Positions 34,296 through 42,378 of a DNA stretch of 64,000 bases are shown here, one piece after another; the stretch's first letter is position 1; each line of letters opens with the position of its first letter. Source of the stretch: JAFGPJ01 sp964439135 (lineage in GTDB: Bacteria; Planctomycetota; Phycisphaerae; Sedimentisphaerales; Anaerobacaceae); the NCBI GenBank assembly GCA_964439135.1, contig CAYTNN010000001.1, forward strand, positions 1-64,000, read 5' to 3'. A program made the translations under genes and the position numbers. Below the pieces are notes generated by a model that saw only the letters and a program-made list of their open reading frames with translations, was not told the origin of the DNA and searched no databases.

Positions 34296-34321
34296 AGTTC
34301 GAATCCGTCTTTTTTAGTTCG

Positions 34322-34591
34322 TTAGCCGTCACTGACTCGCAGCACGAGTTTACCGAACTGCGACGAGATATTCATTTTCTCCAGCGTTTTATTGCCTTCG
34401 CTAAGGGCGAATACCTCATCGACGACCGGGCACTGAATCCCCGGGTATAGTCCCTGTGTAATCCAGTAATCGCGCCTGTTAAATGCCGCCGCTTTGAGCT
34501 TGACGATGATCTGCTCCTTGCCGGCTTCTGGACTGGGCCGCTCCTGCAGAACGAGCGGCTGCTTGACTTCGTTCAAAACCAGTGCTTTCAT
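34322..34591 (-). pseudogene. Zinc-type alcohol dehydrogenase/quinone reductase with large in-frame deletion
   Basis: 89 residues. The first about 57 match the N-terminus of MDR enzymes (MKALVLNEVKQPLVLQERPS, AAAFNRRDYWITQGLYPG), then the sequence jumps directly to the C-terminal tail of the same family (FALSEGNKTLEKMNISSQFG, KLVLRVSDG). About 240 middle residues, including the Rossmann fold and active site, are missing without a frameshift. It cannot be an active enzyme. The deletion is clean and in frame, so either a recombination event or an assembly collapse occurred. Confidence 0.75.
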
Positions 34592-34743
34592 GGCGTATCA
34601 CTCCGAATCTGAATTCCTGAAATTCCATCCCCAATCATCCCATGAAAGCGTGGTAACTCAAGCAAAAAAGGTGCCCTTATTGGGAGCCAAAACGCCATTT
34701 GGCGAAAAATTATTAAATTTTTGTAAAAATATAACAAAATAAT

Positions 34744-34772
34744 TTGACATTATTATTTATTAAGGTAATATT
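34744..34772 (+). promoter_or_regulatory. Candidate promoter of first phage early operon
   Basis: TTGACA (34744-34749), 17-nt spacer, AATATT (34767-34772; TAATAT with 16 nt also possible) in a strongly AT-rich 270-bp intergenic region before the HTH gene. A small inverted repeat CGCCA-TT-TGGCG lies about 40 nt upstream. Confidence 0.5.
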
Positions 34773-34858
34773 GTAATAATGTGTGATATTTACAAAACTA
34801 ATTTTATTGACAAAGCACGCTCAAGGGCGGATTGGCAGGCAGGGCAAGGGGGGCGAAG

Positions 34859-35287
34859 ATGAAACGAATTCATGAAAACATCGCACAGCAGATAAATAAC
34901 AACAGTCGCGGGCATCGAGGCGGGATAGAGGTGCTCCGCAGCAGGCTGAATTTGCTGGCTGGCACGGATAAGCTGCTGATGACCATGTATATCGAGCACG
35001 GCAACAGCATCCGGCAGATCGCCCGGATCCGCGGTGTCAGCGAGGCGAGCGTCGCCCGGAGGATTCGAGCAATTACAAAACGGCTCACGGACGGCCCGTA
35101 CATCGACTGCCTGAGGAACCGTGACAGACTGACTTGCCGCCAGCTCGCAATCGCGAAGGATTACTATCTGATGGGCCTTTCTATGAGACAGATCGCGGCA
35201 AAGAGACGCAGGAGCTATTACCATGTTCGCGACATCCTCATCGAAATCCGAAGCATCGTAACCGCGCCGAAACGCCGGACCGGGTAG
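34859..35287 (+). CDS. Sigma-like HTH DNA-binding protein
   Basis: 142 residues from ATG 34859 with a very strong GGGGGG ribosome binding site. Two helix-turn-helix motifs: SIRQIARIRGVSEASVARRI around residue 55 and GLSMRQIAAKRRRSYYHVRD near the C-terminus, similar to sigma-70 region 4. First gene of a phage early operon (HTH, ABC ATPase, acetyltransferase, ParB, replication). Probably a phage transcription regulator. Confidence 0.7.
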   Translation: MKRIHENIAQQINNNSRGHRGGIEVLRSRLNLLAGTDKLLMTMYIEHGNSIRQIARIRGVSEASVARRIRAITKRLTDGPYIDCLRNRDRLTCRQLAIAKDYYLMGLSMRQIAAKRRRSYYHVRDILIEIRSIVTAPKRRTG

Positions 35288-35330
35288 CGTTGAGTTTCGT
35301 TAGCAATATTCACAATAAGAAGGAGAAGCT

Positions 35331-35981
35331 ATGGCAACGTACAGCATTTCAAAGACTTTCAAATGGCGGGGCACTGTAACCGACAAGGTCGCCTCGGTCT
35401 GCCGGATGTTCGGCCTTTCGCTCGACAGGCTCGCCGGGCAGCGCTTCAAACACTCGTGCCGGCTCGAAATTGATGCCGGTGACATCGTCTACCTCACCGG
35501 CCCATCCGGTGCCGGCAAGAGCGTCCTGCTGGGCGAACTTCAGAAGGCCGTCCCCGCCGGCGAGAGGATTAACCTTGCCGAGATTCCGCTGCCGGACGAT
35601 AAGACGCTTATCGACTGTATTGACGCTGATCTGGCCGAGAGCCTGCGATTTCTCAGCGTCGCCGGCCTGAACGACTGCTTCTGCATTCTCAATCAGCCGG
35701 TCAATCTCAGTGCCGGCCAGCAGTACCGCTTCAGGCTTGCGATGGCTCTGACCGCGGGAAAGAAGTTCGTCTTTGCCGACGAGTTCTGCTCGGGGCTGGA
35801 CAGCGTCACCGCAGCGGTAATCTCGTATCGCCTGCAAAAGTTCGCAAAACGCACCGGCACGACTTTCATCCTTGCCTCCAGCCGTGACGACATACTGCTT
35901 GACCTGTCGCCCGATGTCCTGGTGGTCAAAGAATTATCCGGCCCCGCCGATGTTATCTACAAGTGTGAAAGGAGGAAATAA
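35331..35981 (+). CDS. ABC-type ATPase (COG2401-like), no transporter
   Basis: 216-residue soluble ABC ATPase. Walker A GPSGAGKS (57-64), signature LSAGQQ (126-131), Walker B with catalytic Glu KFVFADE (145-151), D-loop SGLD. The H-loop position, normally a histidine after the Walker B strand (cf. ATHREDV), reads ASSRDDI (about 182-188), so the switch histidine is lost. No membrane domain is encoded nearby. Its layout matches COG2401, from memory an ABC-type ATPase normally fused to an acetyltransferase; here that acetyltransferase is the next gene, 1 nt downstream. AAGGAG ribosome binding site. Confidence 0.82.
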   Translation: MATYSISKTFKWRGTVTDKVASVCRMFGLSLDRLAGQRFKHSCRLEIDAGDIVYLTGPSGAGKSVLLGELQKAVPAGERINLAEIPLPDDKTLIDCIDADLAESLRFLSVAGLNDCFCILNQPVNLSAGQQYRFRLAMALTAGKKFVFADEFCSGLDSVTAAVISYRLQKFAKRTGTTFILASSRDDILLDLSPDVLVVKELSGPADVIYKCERRK

Positions 35982-35982
35982 A

Positions 35983-36717
35983 ATGACAAGCTGTTCTGTT
36001 AGTGAGAATCTGCAAATCGTACCGGGCTGTCTCGACGACTACAAGCGGCTCGCCCACTATCACTACCGCGGCAGTCACACGGGACCCGCTTCGGCGATCT
36101 TCGCCCTGAGCCGGGCCGGCTGCAAAACGCCGGTCGGCGTCATCGTCTATTCGACCGCGCCGGCCGTGCTGGAGCTGCGAAACATCGCGACCGGTCACGT
36201 CTTTGCCGGCTTCGACAGGAGCACGCAATTGGCGCTGATAAACGCCAATATCCGCCGGATCAGCAGGGTGGTTATCGAGCCTCGGTTCCGTGGCCTTGGC
36301 CTGGCGTGCCGGCTGGTCAGAGAAACGATGCCGCTGGTTGATGTCCCAATCGTCGAGGCACTGGCCGTGATGGGATTGGTCAATCCGTTCTTTGAAAGAG
36401 CCGGCATGAAGGCCTACAAAGCAAAGCCGTCCGCAGCCAGCGTGCAATTCGTAGAGTCGCTCAACATCATTGGCATCGAACAGGCCGGGCTGATCGACCC
36501 GGAGCAGGTGCAGCAAAAACTCGATCGGCTCGGCGACTGCGAAGCCCGATTCATCGAACGTCAAATCCGGCACTTTCTCAAAAGCCACGGCAGACGCAGA
36601 GACATGCCGCCCGGCTTAGAACGAACGCGATACATCCTGACAAAACTAACGGCACGCCCCGTCTATTACATCTGGTTCAATCCAAAACTCACAGATACCG
36701 GAGACAACAATCTTTAG
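35983..36717 (+). CDS. GNAT-fold acetyltransferase related to Mom-type DNA modifiers (COG2401 partner)
   Basis: 244 residues from ATG 35983 with GGAGG; an upstream ORF extension lies inside the ATPase gene and is rejected. GNAT motif A is RFRGLGLACRLV (101-112); the preceding VGVIVYSTAPAVLELRNI and following VEALAVMGLVNPFFERAGM form the family-typical strand/helix and the AGM cap. Fused to or next to a COG2401 ABC ATPase and a ParB protein, this is the arrangement proposed for DNA or nucleotide-modifying systems. Mu Mom, a GNAT-like protein, makes a carbamoylmethyl-type adenine modification; by analogy this may modify phage DNA, but that is inference. Confidence 0.7.
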   Translation: MTSCSVSENLQIVPGCLDDYKRLAHYHYRGSHTGPASAIFALSRAGCKTPVGVIVYSTAPAVLELRNIATGHVFAGFDRSTQLALINANIRRISRVVIEPRFRGLGLACRLVRETMPLVDVPIVEALAVMGLVNPFFERAGMKAYKAKPSAASVQFVESLNIIGIEQAGLIDPEQVQQKLDRLGDCEARFIERQIRHFLKSHGRRRDMPPGLERTRYILTKLTARPVYYIWFNPKLTDTGDNNL

Positions 36718-36728
36718 GAGGAACAGTA

Positions 36729-37355
36729 ATGCGAGAAACCACAATCCAGAATCGAGTATCGAGTATTCCAATCGACAAGCTCACCGCACATCCCGGCAAT
36801 CCCAACCGGATGAGCAAGAGGAACTTCTCCCGGCTTGTTCGCAATATCGAGCGGACCGGCCGTTATGAGCCGCTCGTGGTCAGACGGCAGGGCGACGGCT
36901 TCCAGATCATCAACGGCCATCATCGCTGCCGGGCTTTGCGGGAGTTGGGCTATAATTCTGCCGATGCTGTCGTCTGGGACGTGGACGACGCCGAGGCTGA
37001 TATTTTGCTTTCCACGCTCAATCGCCTGGGCGGCTCGGACGTGCTGGAGAAAAAGCTTGCCCTTTTGGAGAGGCTCAATCGCAAAATGCACGCCCGCGAG
37101 ATGGCGAAGCTTCTGCCGTTCACGCGCTCGCAGATCGAGCGGCTGAAAAACCTGAAAGTCCCGTCCGCACCGGCCAATATCTCCGTTAAAAGCTTTGCCG
37201 TTCCGATGGTGTTTTTCCTGAGCGATGACCAGCAAAAGATTGTCACCAAGGCGTTGGCTTCTGTACGAGAGAGCCAAAACGAAAAAACAAAGGCTGCAGG
37301 AAACGCCGCGGCCCTTACTTACATTGCCCAACGTTTCATCGAAGGCCCCGGATAA
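36729..37355 (+). CDS. ParB-domain protein
   Basis: 208 residues, GGAGG ribosome binding site 11 nt after the acetyltransferase. N-terminal ParB/sulfiredoxin-like domain: RVSSIPIDKLTAHPGNPNRM, then NGHHRCRALRELGY with the NTP-binding-like NGHHR (62-66). The helical C-terminus (LLERLNRKMHAREMAKLLPFTRSQIERLKNL) is an HTH-like part. No ParA or parS neighbours, so a phage partition, nuclease or modification accessory is more likely than chromosome segregation. Its stop overlaps the next micro-ORF (TAATG). Confidence 0.78.
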   Translation: MRETTIQNRVSSIPIDKLTAHPGNPNRMSKRNFSRLVRNIERTGRYEPLVVRRQGDGFQIINGHHRCRALRELGYNSADAVVWDVDDAEADILLSTLNRLGGSDVLEKKLALLERLNRKMHAREMAKLLPFTRSQIERLKNLKVPSAPANISVKSFAVPMVFFLSDDQQKIVTKALASVRESQNEKTKAAGNAAALTYIAQRFIEGPG

Positions 37356-37450
37356 TGCCCTGTTACATTCTAAACGAACGGCTTTTATTGAGAGACCAAC
37401 AAAAGACCATTGAAAGACTATCGAAGCTAATTTTTTTAGGTTGGATTTGA
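37355..37450 (+). CDS. 31-residue micro-protein candidate
   Basis: Short ORF encoding MPCYILNERLLLRDQQKTIE followed by RLSKLIFLGWI. Its ATG overlaps the ParB stop (TAATG at 37353-37357) and its TGA ends 2 nt before the ATG of the next gene, so it fits the operon perfectly with coupling at both ends. Amphipathic, Leu/Ile-rich; one Cys. Too short for comparison. Real small gene or fortuitous spacing; the double junction favours a gene. Confidence 0.45.
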   Translation: MPCYILNERLLLRDQQKTIERLSKLIFLGWI

Positions 37451-37452
37451 AG

Positions 37453-38187
37453 ATGAAGATTAAATATGTCCAGTTAGAGTCTGATGCGTTTTTGACGGAT
37501 ATCGACTTCGTTCAGTTCACGCCGGCCGAGAGGGGCTTGTATTGCAGCCTGATTCTGCTACTTACCTCTAACGACGGCAAATGCACGTTCGATCCGCAGG
37601 CATTGAGTCGGATGTGCAATTGCCAGAGCGTCGAAGAGTTCGAAATAATCTGGCAGAGAATCTCAAAAAAGTTCCAGCTCCGCAACGGCACAATCCGGCA
37701 TAAACGCGTCACGCGGGAGCTCGGCAGAGCAAAGAAACTCTTGCAAGCCAAGCGTAGAGGCGGACTTAGCGCGGCAAGGAAAAGGCAGCAGAGCACCAGC
37801 ATAGCTGATAGCACTGCTATCGCTAAGGAAAGGGAAGGTAACGTAAAGGTAAGTAAAGATCTTACGAATACGAATACGGCTGATCACTCAGCTTGTACTT
37901 CGGATTCGCTTCGCACTGGCTCGACCACAGGCCAGCAGCTTAGCGCGCTTCGTTTTAACGATGCGCTTGGCCGGATAATTCCGCCCCGGTCGCGGTCGGA
38001 CCGGACGTGCTTTCGCAATGTCACTAACTGGCTGGTCGATGGCTGTGCCGGCGGGCGGTTCAACGCCGAGATTTTCGAACGCGTGCTGGACTACGCCAAG
38101 CAGGCCCGGCAGGGCAAAAAGCCCGCCGCCGTGTTTATGGCAATACTCAAAGAAGAGCTGGGATACGAGAAGAAAGGAAAAAGTTGA
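37453..38187 (+). CDS. Phage replication initiator-like protein (DUF1376-like)
   Basis: 244 residues from ATG 37453 (TTG at 37441 possible). N-terminal winged-helix-like part IKYVQLESDAFLTDIDFVQF, TPAERGLYCSLILLLTSNDG resembles the DUF1376/YdaU group of prophage replication proteins, with basic stretches after it (GRAKKLLQAKRRGGLSAARK). A C-terminal region (CFRNVTNWLVDGCAGGRFNA, QGKKPAAVFMAILKEELGYE) resembles helicase-loading domains. Probably recruits the downstream DnaB. Next gene starts 17 nt later. Confidence 0.65.
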   Translation: MKIKYVQLESDAFLTDIDFVQFTPAERGLYCSLILLLTSNDGKCTFDPQALSRMCNCQSVEEFEIIWQRISKKFQLRNGTIRHKRVTRELGRAKKLLQAKRRGGLSAARKRQQSTSIADSTAIAKEREGNVKVSKDLTNTNTADHSACTSDSLRTGSTTGQQLSALRFNDALGRIIPPRSRSDRTCFRNVTNWLVDGCAGGRFNAEIFERVLDYAKQARQGKKPAAVFMAILKEELGYEKKGKS

Positions 38188-38203
38188 AAGGAGAACGCGG
38201 AAA

Positions 38204-38473
38204 ATGAATGCTGATGTTATGATTGAGGATGTTGAGCCGGCTCGCTGTCGGACGATGCGGGCCGAAGCCGAGATCAAGCGCGACCGTTTCGCCCAGCAGC
38301 GGGCGGCGTGGGAATGCCTGAAGTTTTTCGAGCAGACGCCGGCCACCGAGGCGGATTTCCGCATGAGGTTCGCGGGCATGCCTGCCGACGATGTCACGCT
38401 ACTGAAGGCCTTCTACGGCATTCAAACAGACGCCGAGTTGCTGGCGATGATCTGCTGCTTCTGGAACGTCTAA
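38204..38473 (+). CDS. Small phage hypothetical protein
   Basis: 89 residues from ATG 38204 with GAAAGGAG 10 nt upstream (the longer ORF upstream is inside the replication gene). Acidic then helical: RTMRAEAEIKRDRFAQQRAA, FFEQTPATEADFRMRFAGMP. End CCFWNV. Unknown; last gene of the first early block, converging with the dockerin-chagasin gene. Confidence 0.55.
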   Translation: MNADVMIEDVEPARCRTMRAEAEIKRDRFAQQRAAWECLKFFEQTPATEADFRMRFAGMPADDVTLLKAFYGIQTDAELLAMICCFWNV

Positions 38474-38530
38474 GCTGTACACACACCCCAAAGCGGGCGG
38501 ATCATCCAGCTTGCTGTCACATGTGTCGGA

Positions 38531-40147
38531 TTAGGGCACTACTACTTGAATGGAAAAGGTTTTTAAAGGCTCGACACCTTCTTCCCATGATCTGTGATAG
38601 ACGAGTTCGAGGGTCATCTGTCCTGCGCTTACGGCCTTGAAACGGAAGATTTCCCAGCCGCCGGCGCCGACCATTGGTGGTTCGCCTGTCTCGGATGACT
38701 TGAACTCTGCCTGGCCAAGCTGGACCAGGATAGACTTGCTGTTTTTGGGCTGCTCCCACCGATAACCGGTTGAGGGATTTGATTCGAGTGTAACGACAAG
38801 TATCTCGCCCAGCTCAAGCTCGACTTGTTCGCCGTCATTACCCTCATTGATTTCTACAGTTTCAGCCGGCGGGTATACCTCGAGCAGATGTTCGGTAAGG
38901 ACAGTCAAATCCAGGGCATCTACTATGCCGTCGCCCCAGGGTATCGGGGCAATGTCGCACAATTGATTATCTGTGCCCCAGTATTCAATCATGATGTACA
39001 TGTCGGCAGAATCTACAATCCCATCGCCATTTAGGTCGGCAATATTGTTGTTCGTGGCTGGCATTCGAACAAGAAATGTTCCTCCAAGCCAGTCATAATC
39101 TCGTCGTGTTGGGGGATTCTTGTAGCGATACTCCACACCAAAAATCAGGTTCTTGTCTGGACTGATAATACCATCCGGCACACCGTCATCGTCAAGATGA
39201 AATTCATTTCCGGGGCCAACAGAGCAATCCTTGCTTTTAACTGAATGTTCGCCGTCGGAATAATTGGCATCCACCAATAGGATTCCATTGGCATCATCAA
39301 CAGCCTCTATGACACAGGTTCCCTGGCCGCAGGTGTAAGGGACAGCGCCGGGGCCGGTTTCAAGAAATCGAACCTGATAGGTACCTACAATATCAGCCAT
39401 TGTTATCGCCTGGTCCGTTTTCTTGATGAAAATGTTGTATCCCAAATCACCACTTCTGCCTTCTTCAGGAACAATTTGCCACGCGGATCCGATACCCCCC
39501 TTGCCGAGAAAGAGTGCAGCATGTCCAATGTCGTTTATCATAGGTCCAACGATATTTATTATGGCGTTTACGTCATCGAGGGTCCAATTTATTATGCCGC
39601 CGGGCTCAATACGGCCATCAGCGTTCGTATAAGTAAGTGTTGAGGTACCATTGGGGTCGAATGTAAAATTCCCCCATTCACAACTATCAGATGGCAATGG
39701 GTATATGGTCATCGAGTTTACTTGATGACCCAAAAAGCTATGGTCACCGAGAACATCATTAACATCTACATTGGTTGCTTTACGCGTGAAGATATCGATT
39801 CCTTCCCCGCCTCCACCAAGAACACTTCCCGCATGAATCATCACGTCGCCATTCCAGGCAATATTATAAGTCTCGGCCGGAAAATTGATATTGATCGACC
39901 CATCCTGCTGGAATGTAGTGGTGAAAGTCTCCGAGAACATATGATTGCCGTCGTAGTCCTCCCAGTGCTGAAGCCATTGATTACCGGTGATCGACACGGT
40001 TCCCCGTTTAGCCCAGGGCGCATTCGTATTGACATCAACACTGAGACTGCCGAACCAATACTGCCCGCTTAAGTTTGGACTGCCGAACGAAACAGCAGAC
40101 AATAACATAACGATTGCGATAACACTTTTTGTGATTGACCGTTTCAT
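38531..40147 (-). CDS. Secreted dockerin-like protein with chagasin-type (I42) inhibitor domain
   Basis: 538 residues. Signal peptide to about residue 22. Residues 25-360 form beta-rich repeats (SITGNQWLQHWEDYDGNH; NFTFDPNGTSTLTYTNADG) of unclear family. Around 372-425 there are two Ca-binding loops (DLNGDGIVDSADMYIMIEYW; GDGIVDALDLTVLTEHLLE) of dockerin type. The final about 110 residues are a chagasin-like domain with the three inhibitory loops: NPSTGYRW, VGAGGWEIFRFKA and YHRSWEEG (RPW-like). Chagasins block papain-type cysteine proteases. Combination with dockerin repeats is unusual. AGGAGA ribosome binding site. Lies between two phage early blocks. Confidence 0.75.
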   Translation of the reverse strand: MKRSITKSVIAIVMLLSAVSFGSPNLSGQYWFGSLSVDVNTNAPWAKRGTVSITGNQWLQHWEDYDGNHMFSETFTTTFQQDGSININFPAETYNIAWNGDVMIHAGSVLGGGGEGIDIFTRKATNVDVNDVLGDHSFLGHQVNSMTIYPLPSDSCEWGNFTFDPNGTSTLTYTNADGRIEPGGIINWTLDDVNAIINIVGPMINDIGHAALFLGKGGIGSAWQIVPEEGRSGDLGYNIFIKKTDQAITMADIVGTYQVRFLETGPGAVPYTCGQGTCVIEAVDDANGILLVDANYSDGEHSVKSKDCSVGPGNEFHLDDDGVPDGIISPDKNLIFGVEYRYKNPPTRRDYDWLGGTFLVRMPATNNNIADLNGDGIVDSADMYIMIEYWGTDNQLCDIAPIPWGDGIVDALDLTVLTEHLLEVYPPAETVEINEGNDGEQVELELGEILVVTLESNPSTGYRWEQPKNSKSILVQLGQAEFKSSETGEPPMVGAGGWEIFRFKAVSAGQMTLELVYHRSWEEGVEPLKTFSIQVVVP

Positions 40148-40330
40148 TTCGCCTATCTCCTGTATTTTGTATGTTCTGACATTTCCAATTTAGCGATACC
40201 TGACTGCATCGTGCATCTTACGCGCACCTTTCGCGGCATATTTTATTTCGATCAGATTCCGCTGATTGCAAGTCATAAGCGAGTTTCTCCTCCAAAAAGC
40301 CTATTATACGGGTAAAGAACAGCTTTCTTA

Positions 40331-40359
40331 ATTATGCACAAATCAACTCAATTTGTCAA
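40331..40359 (-). promoter_or_regulatory. Promoter of the dockerin-chagasin gene
   Basis: On the minus strand TTGACA (plus 40354-40359), exactly 17 nt, CATAAT (plus 40331-40336). Near-consensus vegetative promoter giving a leader of about 180 nt. Confidence 0.65.
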
Positions 40360-40447
40360 GTGTGTTGATGTATTTTTCCGGACTATTGGTTTACATAAGA
40401 AGGCTCCGAGAGCATAAAATCGCGTTAAGATAGGTAATAACTCGGCT

Positions 40448-40604
40448 GATTTTCGACCAAAAGCGATGGTAGTTGGAAGTAAAAATAAAAAAGTTTAGAA
40501 AAATTTTTATTCCATATCAAACAAGGACTTACAGAATAAACACTGTCTACAATTTTGTAGATTTTCGCATCAAACGCGCAGGTACGTTCAATTATGGGGG
40601 GGGC
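40448..40604 (-). repeat. Conserved 155-bp element, copy B (upstream of dnaB operon)
   Basis: Inverted relative to copy A (28029-28183); the 41-nt core is 40543-40583. Distance from the element edge to the next phage start codon is 76 nt here and 88 nt for copy A, and in both cases the element is in the same orientation relative to the phage operon. Divergence outside the core excludes a very recent duplication. Interpreted as a shared phage regulatory region or repeat. As an inverted pair it could also mediate an inversion of 28.1-40.5 kb. Confidence 0.8.
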
Positions 40605-40679
40605 GGCTTTTTTTCGGCCGGGGCCGAGAGCCGGTCGCCCGAAATGTGAATATAGCAGCCTGGGACCGGGATTGAACGG

Positions 40680-41009
40680 ATGGTTTCGAATAATAGTGAC
40701 ATTATGACCTGTCACGAGCAAGAGCTACAAGAGATGCTTGAGATCGGCCTGTATCTCGGTTCCGGGCCGCGATACCTGCTCTATTATTACGGGCAGCTTG
40801 CGATTACCAATGGCGTTGGGTTGAATCGTTGGCCGGAAGGGCCGAAGGTGGTCGTCGCCGTTATCAAGGCTCAGGAATGTGCGGGCGGGCTCAGCCCGGC
40901 GAGAAAGGCGTATCTGCTGGCGAAGCTGCGTTCGCTGGAAGATGTCAGGAAAGTACAAAGCCGGCTCGCGAGCGAGGAAAGAGGCCGGCTCAGTTTGCAA
41001 AGGAGTTGA
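40680..41009 (+). CDS. Small phage hypothetical protein
   Basis: 109 residues. A second start at 40704 is possible. Sequence has MTCHEQELQEMLEIGLYLGS, GPRYLLYYYGQLAITNGVGL and a basic C-terminal helix (RKAYLLAKLRSLEDVRKVQS). Its stop overlaps the DnaB ATG region (TGAAATG), so the two are translationally coupled. Possibly a helicase-loader or other replication accessory; no family match. Confidence 0.5.
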   Translation: MVSNNSDIMTCHEQELQEMLEIGLYLGSGPRYLLYYYGQLAITNGVGLNRWPEGPKVVVAVIKAQECAGGLSPARKAYLLAKLRSLEDVRKVQSRLASEERGRLSLQRS

Positions 41010-41010
41010 A

Positions 41011-42363
41011 ATGTCAAAGAAGGATGTCACTATGCCGTTACGAGAGCTTCCGCAGTCGATAGCAGCCGAGGCGGCGGTGTTGGGCTCGATCATACTCGAT
41101 CCGGCATGCCTTGCCGAGGCGGCCGAGCTTCTCTGCGTCGAGGCGTTTTATTATTACGAAAACCGTGCGATATACGAGGCGTTGCTGCGAATCTCCAACT
41201 GTGGTGACGGCGGATCCATCGATTGCGTGCTGCTACGGGATGAGCTGGTCACGATGGGCAAAATGGAGGAGGTCGGCATAGAACATCTCGTAAAGATAAT
41301 GGATAGCGTTCCGTCGGCCGCCAACGCGATATATTACGCGAAGATAGTCAGAGAAAAATACCTGCTTCGCAAGCTGATTGCAGCCAGCAAGGACATCTGC
41401 GAGAAGGCGTACGAGCAGGGCGAGACGGTTGATGAGCTTATCGATATGGCCGAAGCGAGCATCTTCGCAATTGGCCGGCAGACTCAGGTTTCGACTATGC
41501 ACACGCTGAGCGAGTTGCTGCCTTTGGCATTTGAAGCCATCGAGATGCGTGACCCGAACAGCCTGACGGGATTATCGACGGGATTCTATCAGTTGGATGA
41601 GATAACATGTGGCCTACAGAAGGGCGATGTGATTGTGATGGCGGCTCGCCCGAGTATTGGCAAAACGTCGCTGGCACTGAACATTATCGAGAACCTGCTA
41701 ATCGGCGAAGATGTGCCGGTCGCTTTGTTCAGTCTTGAGATGGGCGGCGTGCAGTTAGCCGAGCGGATGATGAGTTCCCTTAGCCGATTGGAAAATCAGA
41801 AGGTCAGGAAAAATCATCTGAACGACAAAGACTACGCCGAGCTGGCGGACGGTATGGGACGGCTTGTGGAAAGACGCCTCTGGATCGAAGAGGCCTCCGT
41901 GCTGACGCCGCTTAGCATTCGGTCGAGAGCCAGGCGTCTGAAGGCCGCTTACGATATACAATGCATCGTCATCGACTATTTGCAGCTTATCAGCACGCAC
42001 GGCCGGCATGAAAATCGCCAGCAGGAAATCACGAGGATAAGCCGGTCGATCAAATCGCTTGCGAAGGAGTTGGATGTCCCTGTCATATTGCTCAGCCAGC
42101 TCAACCGGGCGCCTGCCGGCCGCAGCAACTTTATGCCGAGGCTGACCGACCTGCGTGAGAGCGGCAGCATCGAGCAGGACGCCGATGTCGTTTTGCTGCT
42201 GCATCGGGAGGATTATTACCATAAGGGACAGGCCGATTACTGTAATACCAACGTGGCGGATATTATCATCGCCAAGCAGCGAAACGGCCCAATCGGAGCG
42301 ATAAAACTGACGTTCCGCCCGGAATTGTCGAGATTCGAGAGCTATGCGCCTCCGGAGCAATAA
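41011..42363 (+). CDS. dnaB: Replicative DNA helicase DnaB
   Basis: 450 residues from ATG 41011 (AAGGAG upstream; the longer ORF start lies in the previous gene). N-terminal helical domain (PQSIAAEAAVLGSIILDPAC) and RecA-like C-terminal domain with Walker A ARPSIGKTS (212-220), Walker B CIVIDYLQLIS, sensor motif LDVPVILLSQLNRAP and Arg finger region DLRESGSIEQDADVVLLLHR. Ring helicase that unwinds at the fork. Phage-encoded, since it sits in the phage early block with coupled small gene before it and terminase genes after. Confidence 0.92.
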   Translation: MSKKDVTMPLRELPQSIAAEAAVLGSIILDPACLAEAAELLCVEAFYYYENRAIYEALLRISNCGDGGSIDCVLLRDELVTMGKMEEVGIEHLVKIMDSVPSAANAIYYAKIVREKYLLRKLIAASKDICEKAYEQGETVDELIDMAEASIFAIGRQTQVSTMHTLSELLPLAFEAIEMRDPNSLTGLSTGFYQLDEITCGLQKGDVIVMAARPSIGKTSLALNIIENLLIGEDVPVALFSLEMGGVQLAERMMSSLSRLENQKVRKNHLNDKDYAELADGMGRLVERRLWIEEASVLTPLSIRSRARRLKAAYDIQCIVIDYLQLISTHGRHENRQQEITRISRSIKSLAKELDVPVILLSQLNRAPAGRSNFMPRLTDLRESGSIEQDADVVLLLHREDYYHKGQADYCNTNVADIIIAKQRNGPIGAIKLTFRPELSRFESYAPPEQ

Positions 42364-42378
42364 AAAACGAAAAATCTC

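Noticed and set aside
34290..34320. TTCGAATCC string resembling a tRNA T-arm
   Set aside because: No acceptor, D or anticodon arms nearby; part of the dispersed repeat border.
28029..40604. Copies A and B as ends of a composite transposon
   Set aside because: No transposase in between, no target duplication visible, and their fixed position upstream of phage operons is better explained by regulation.
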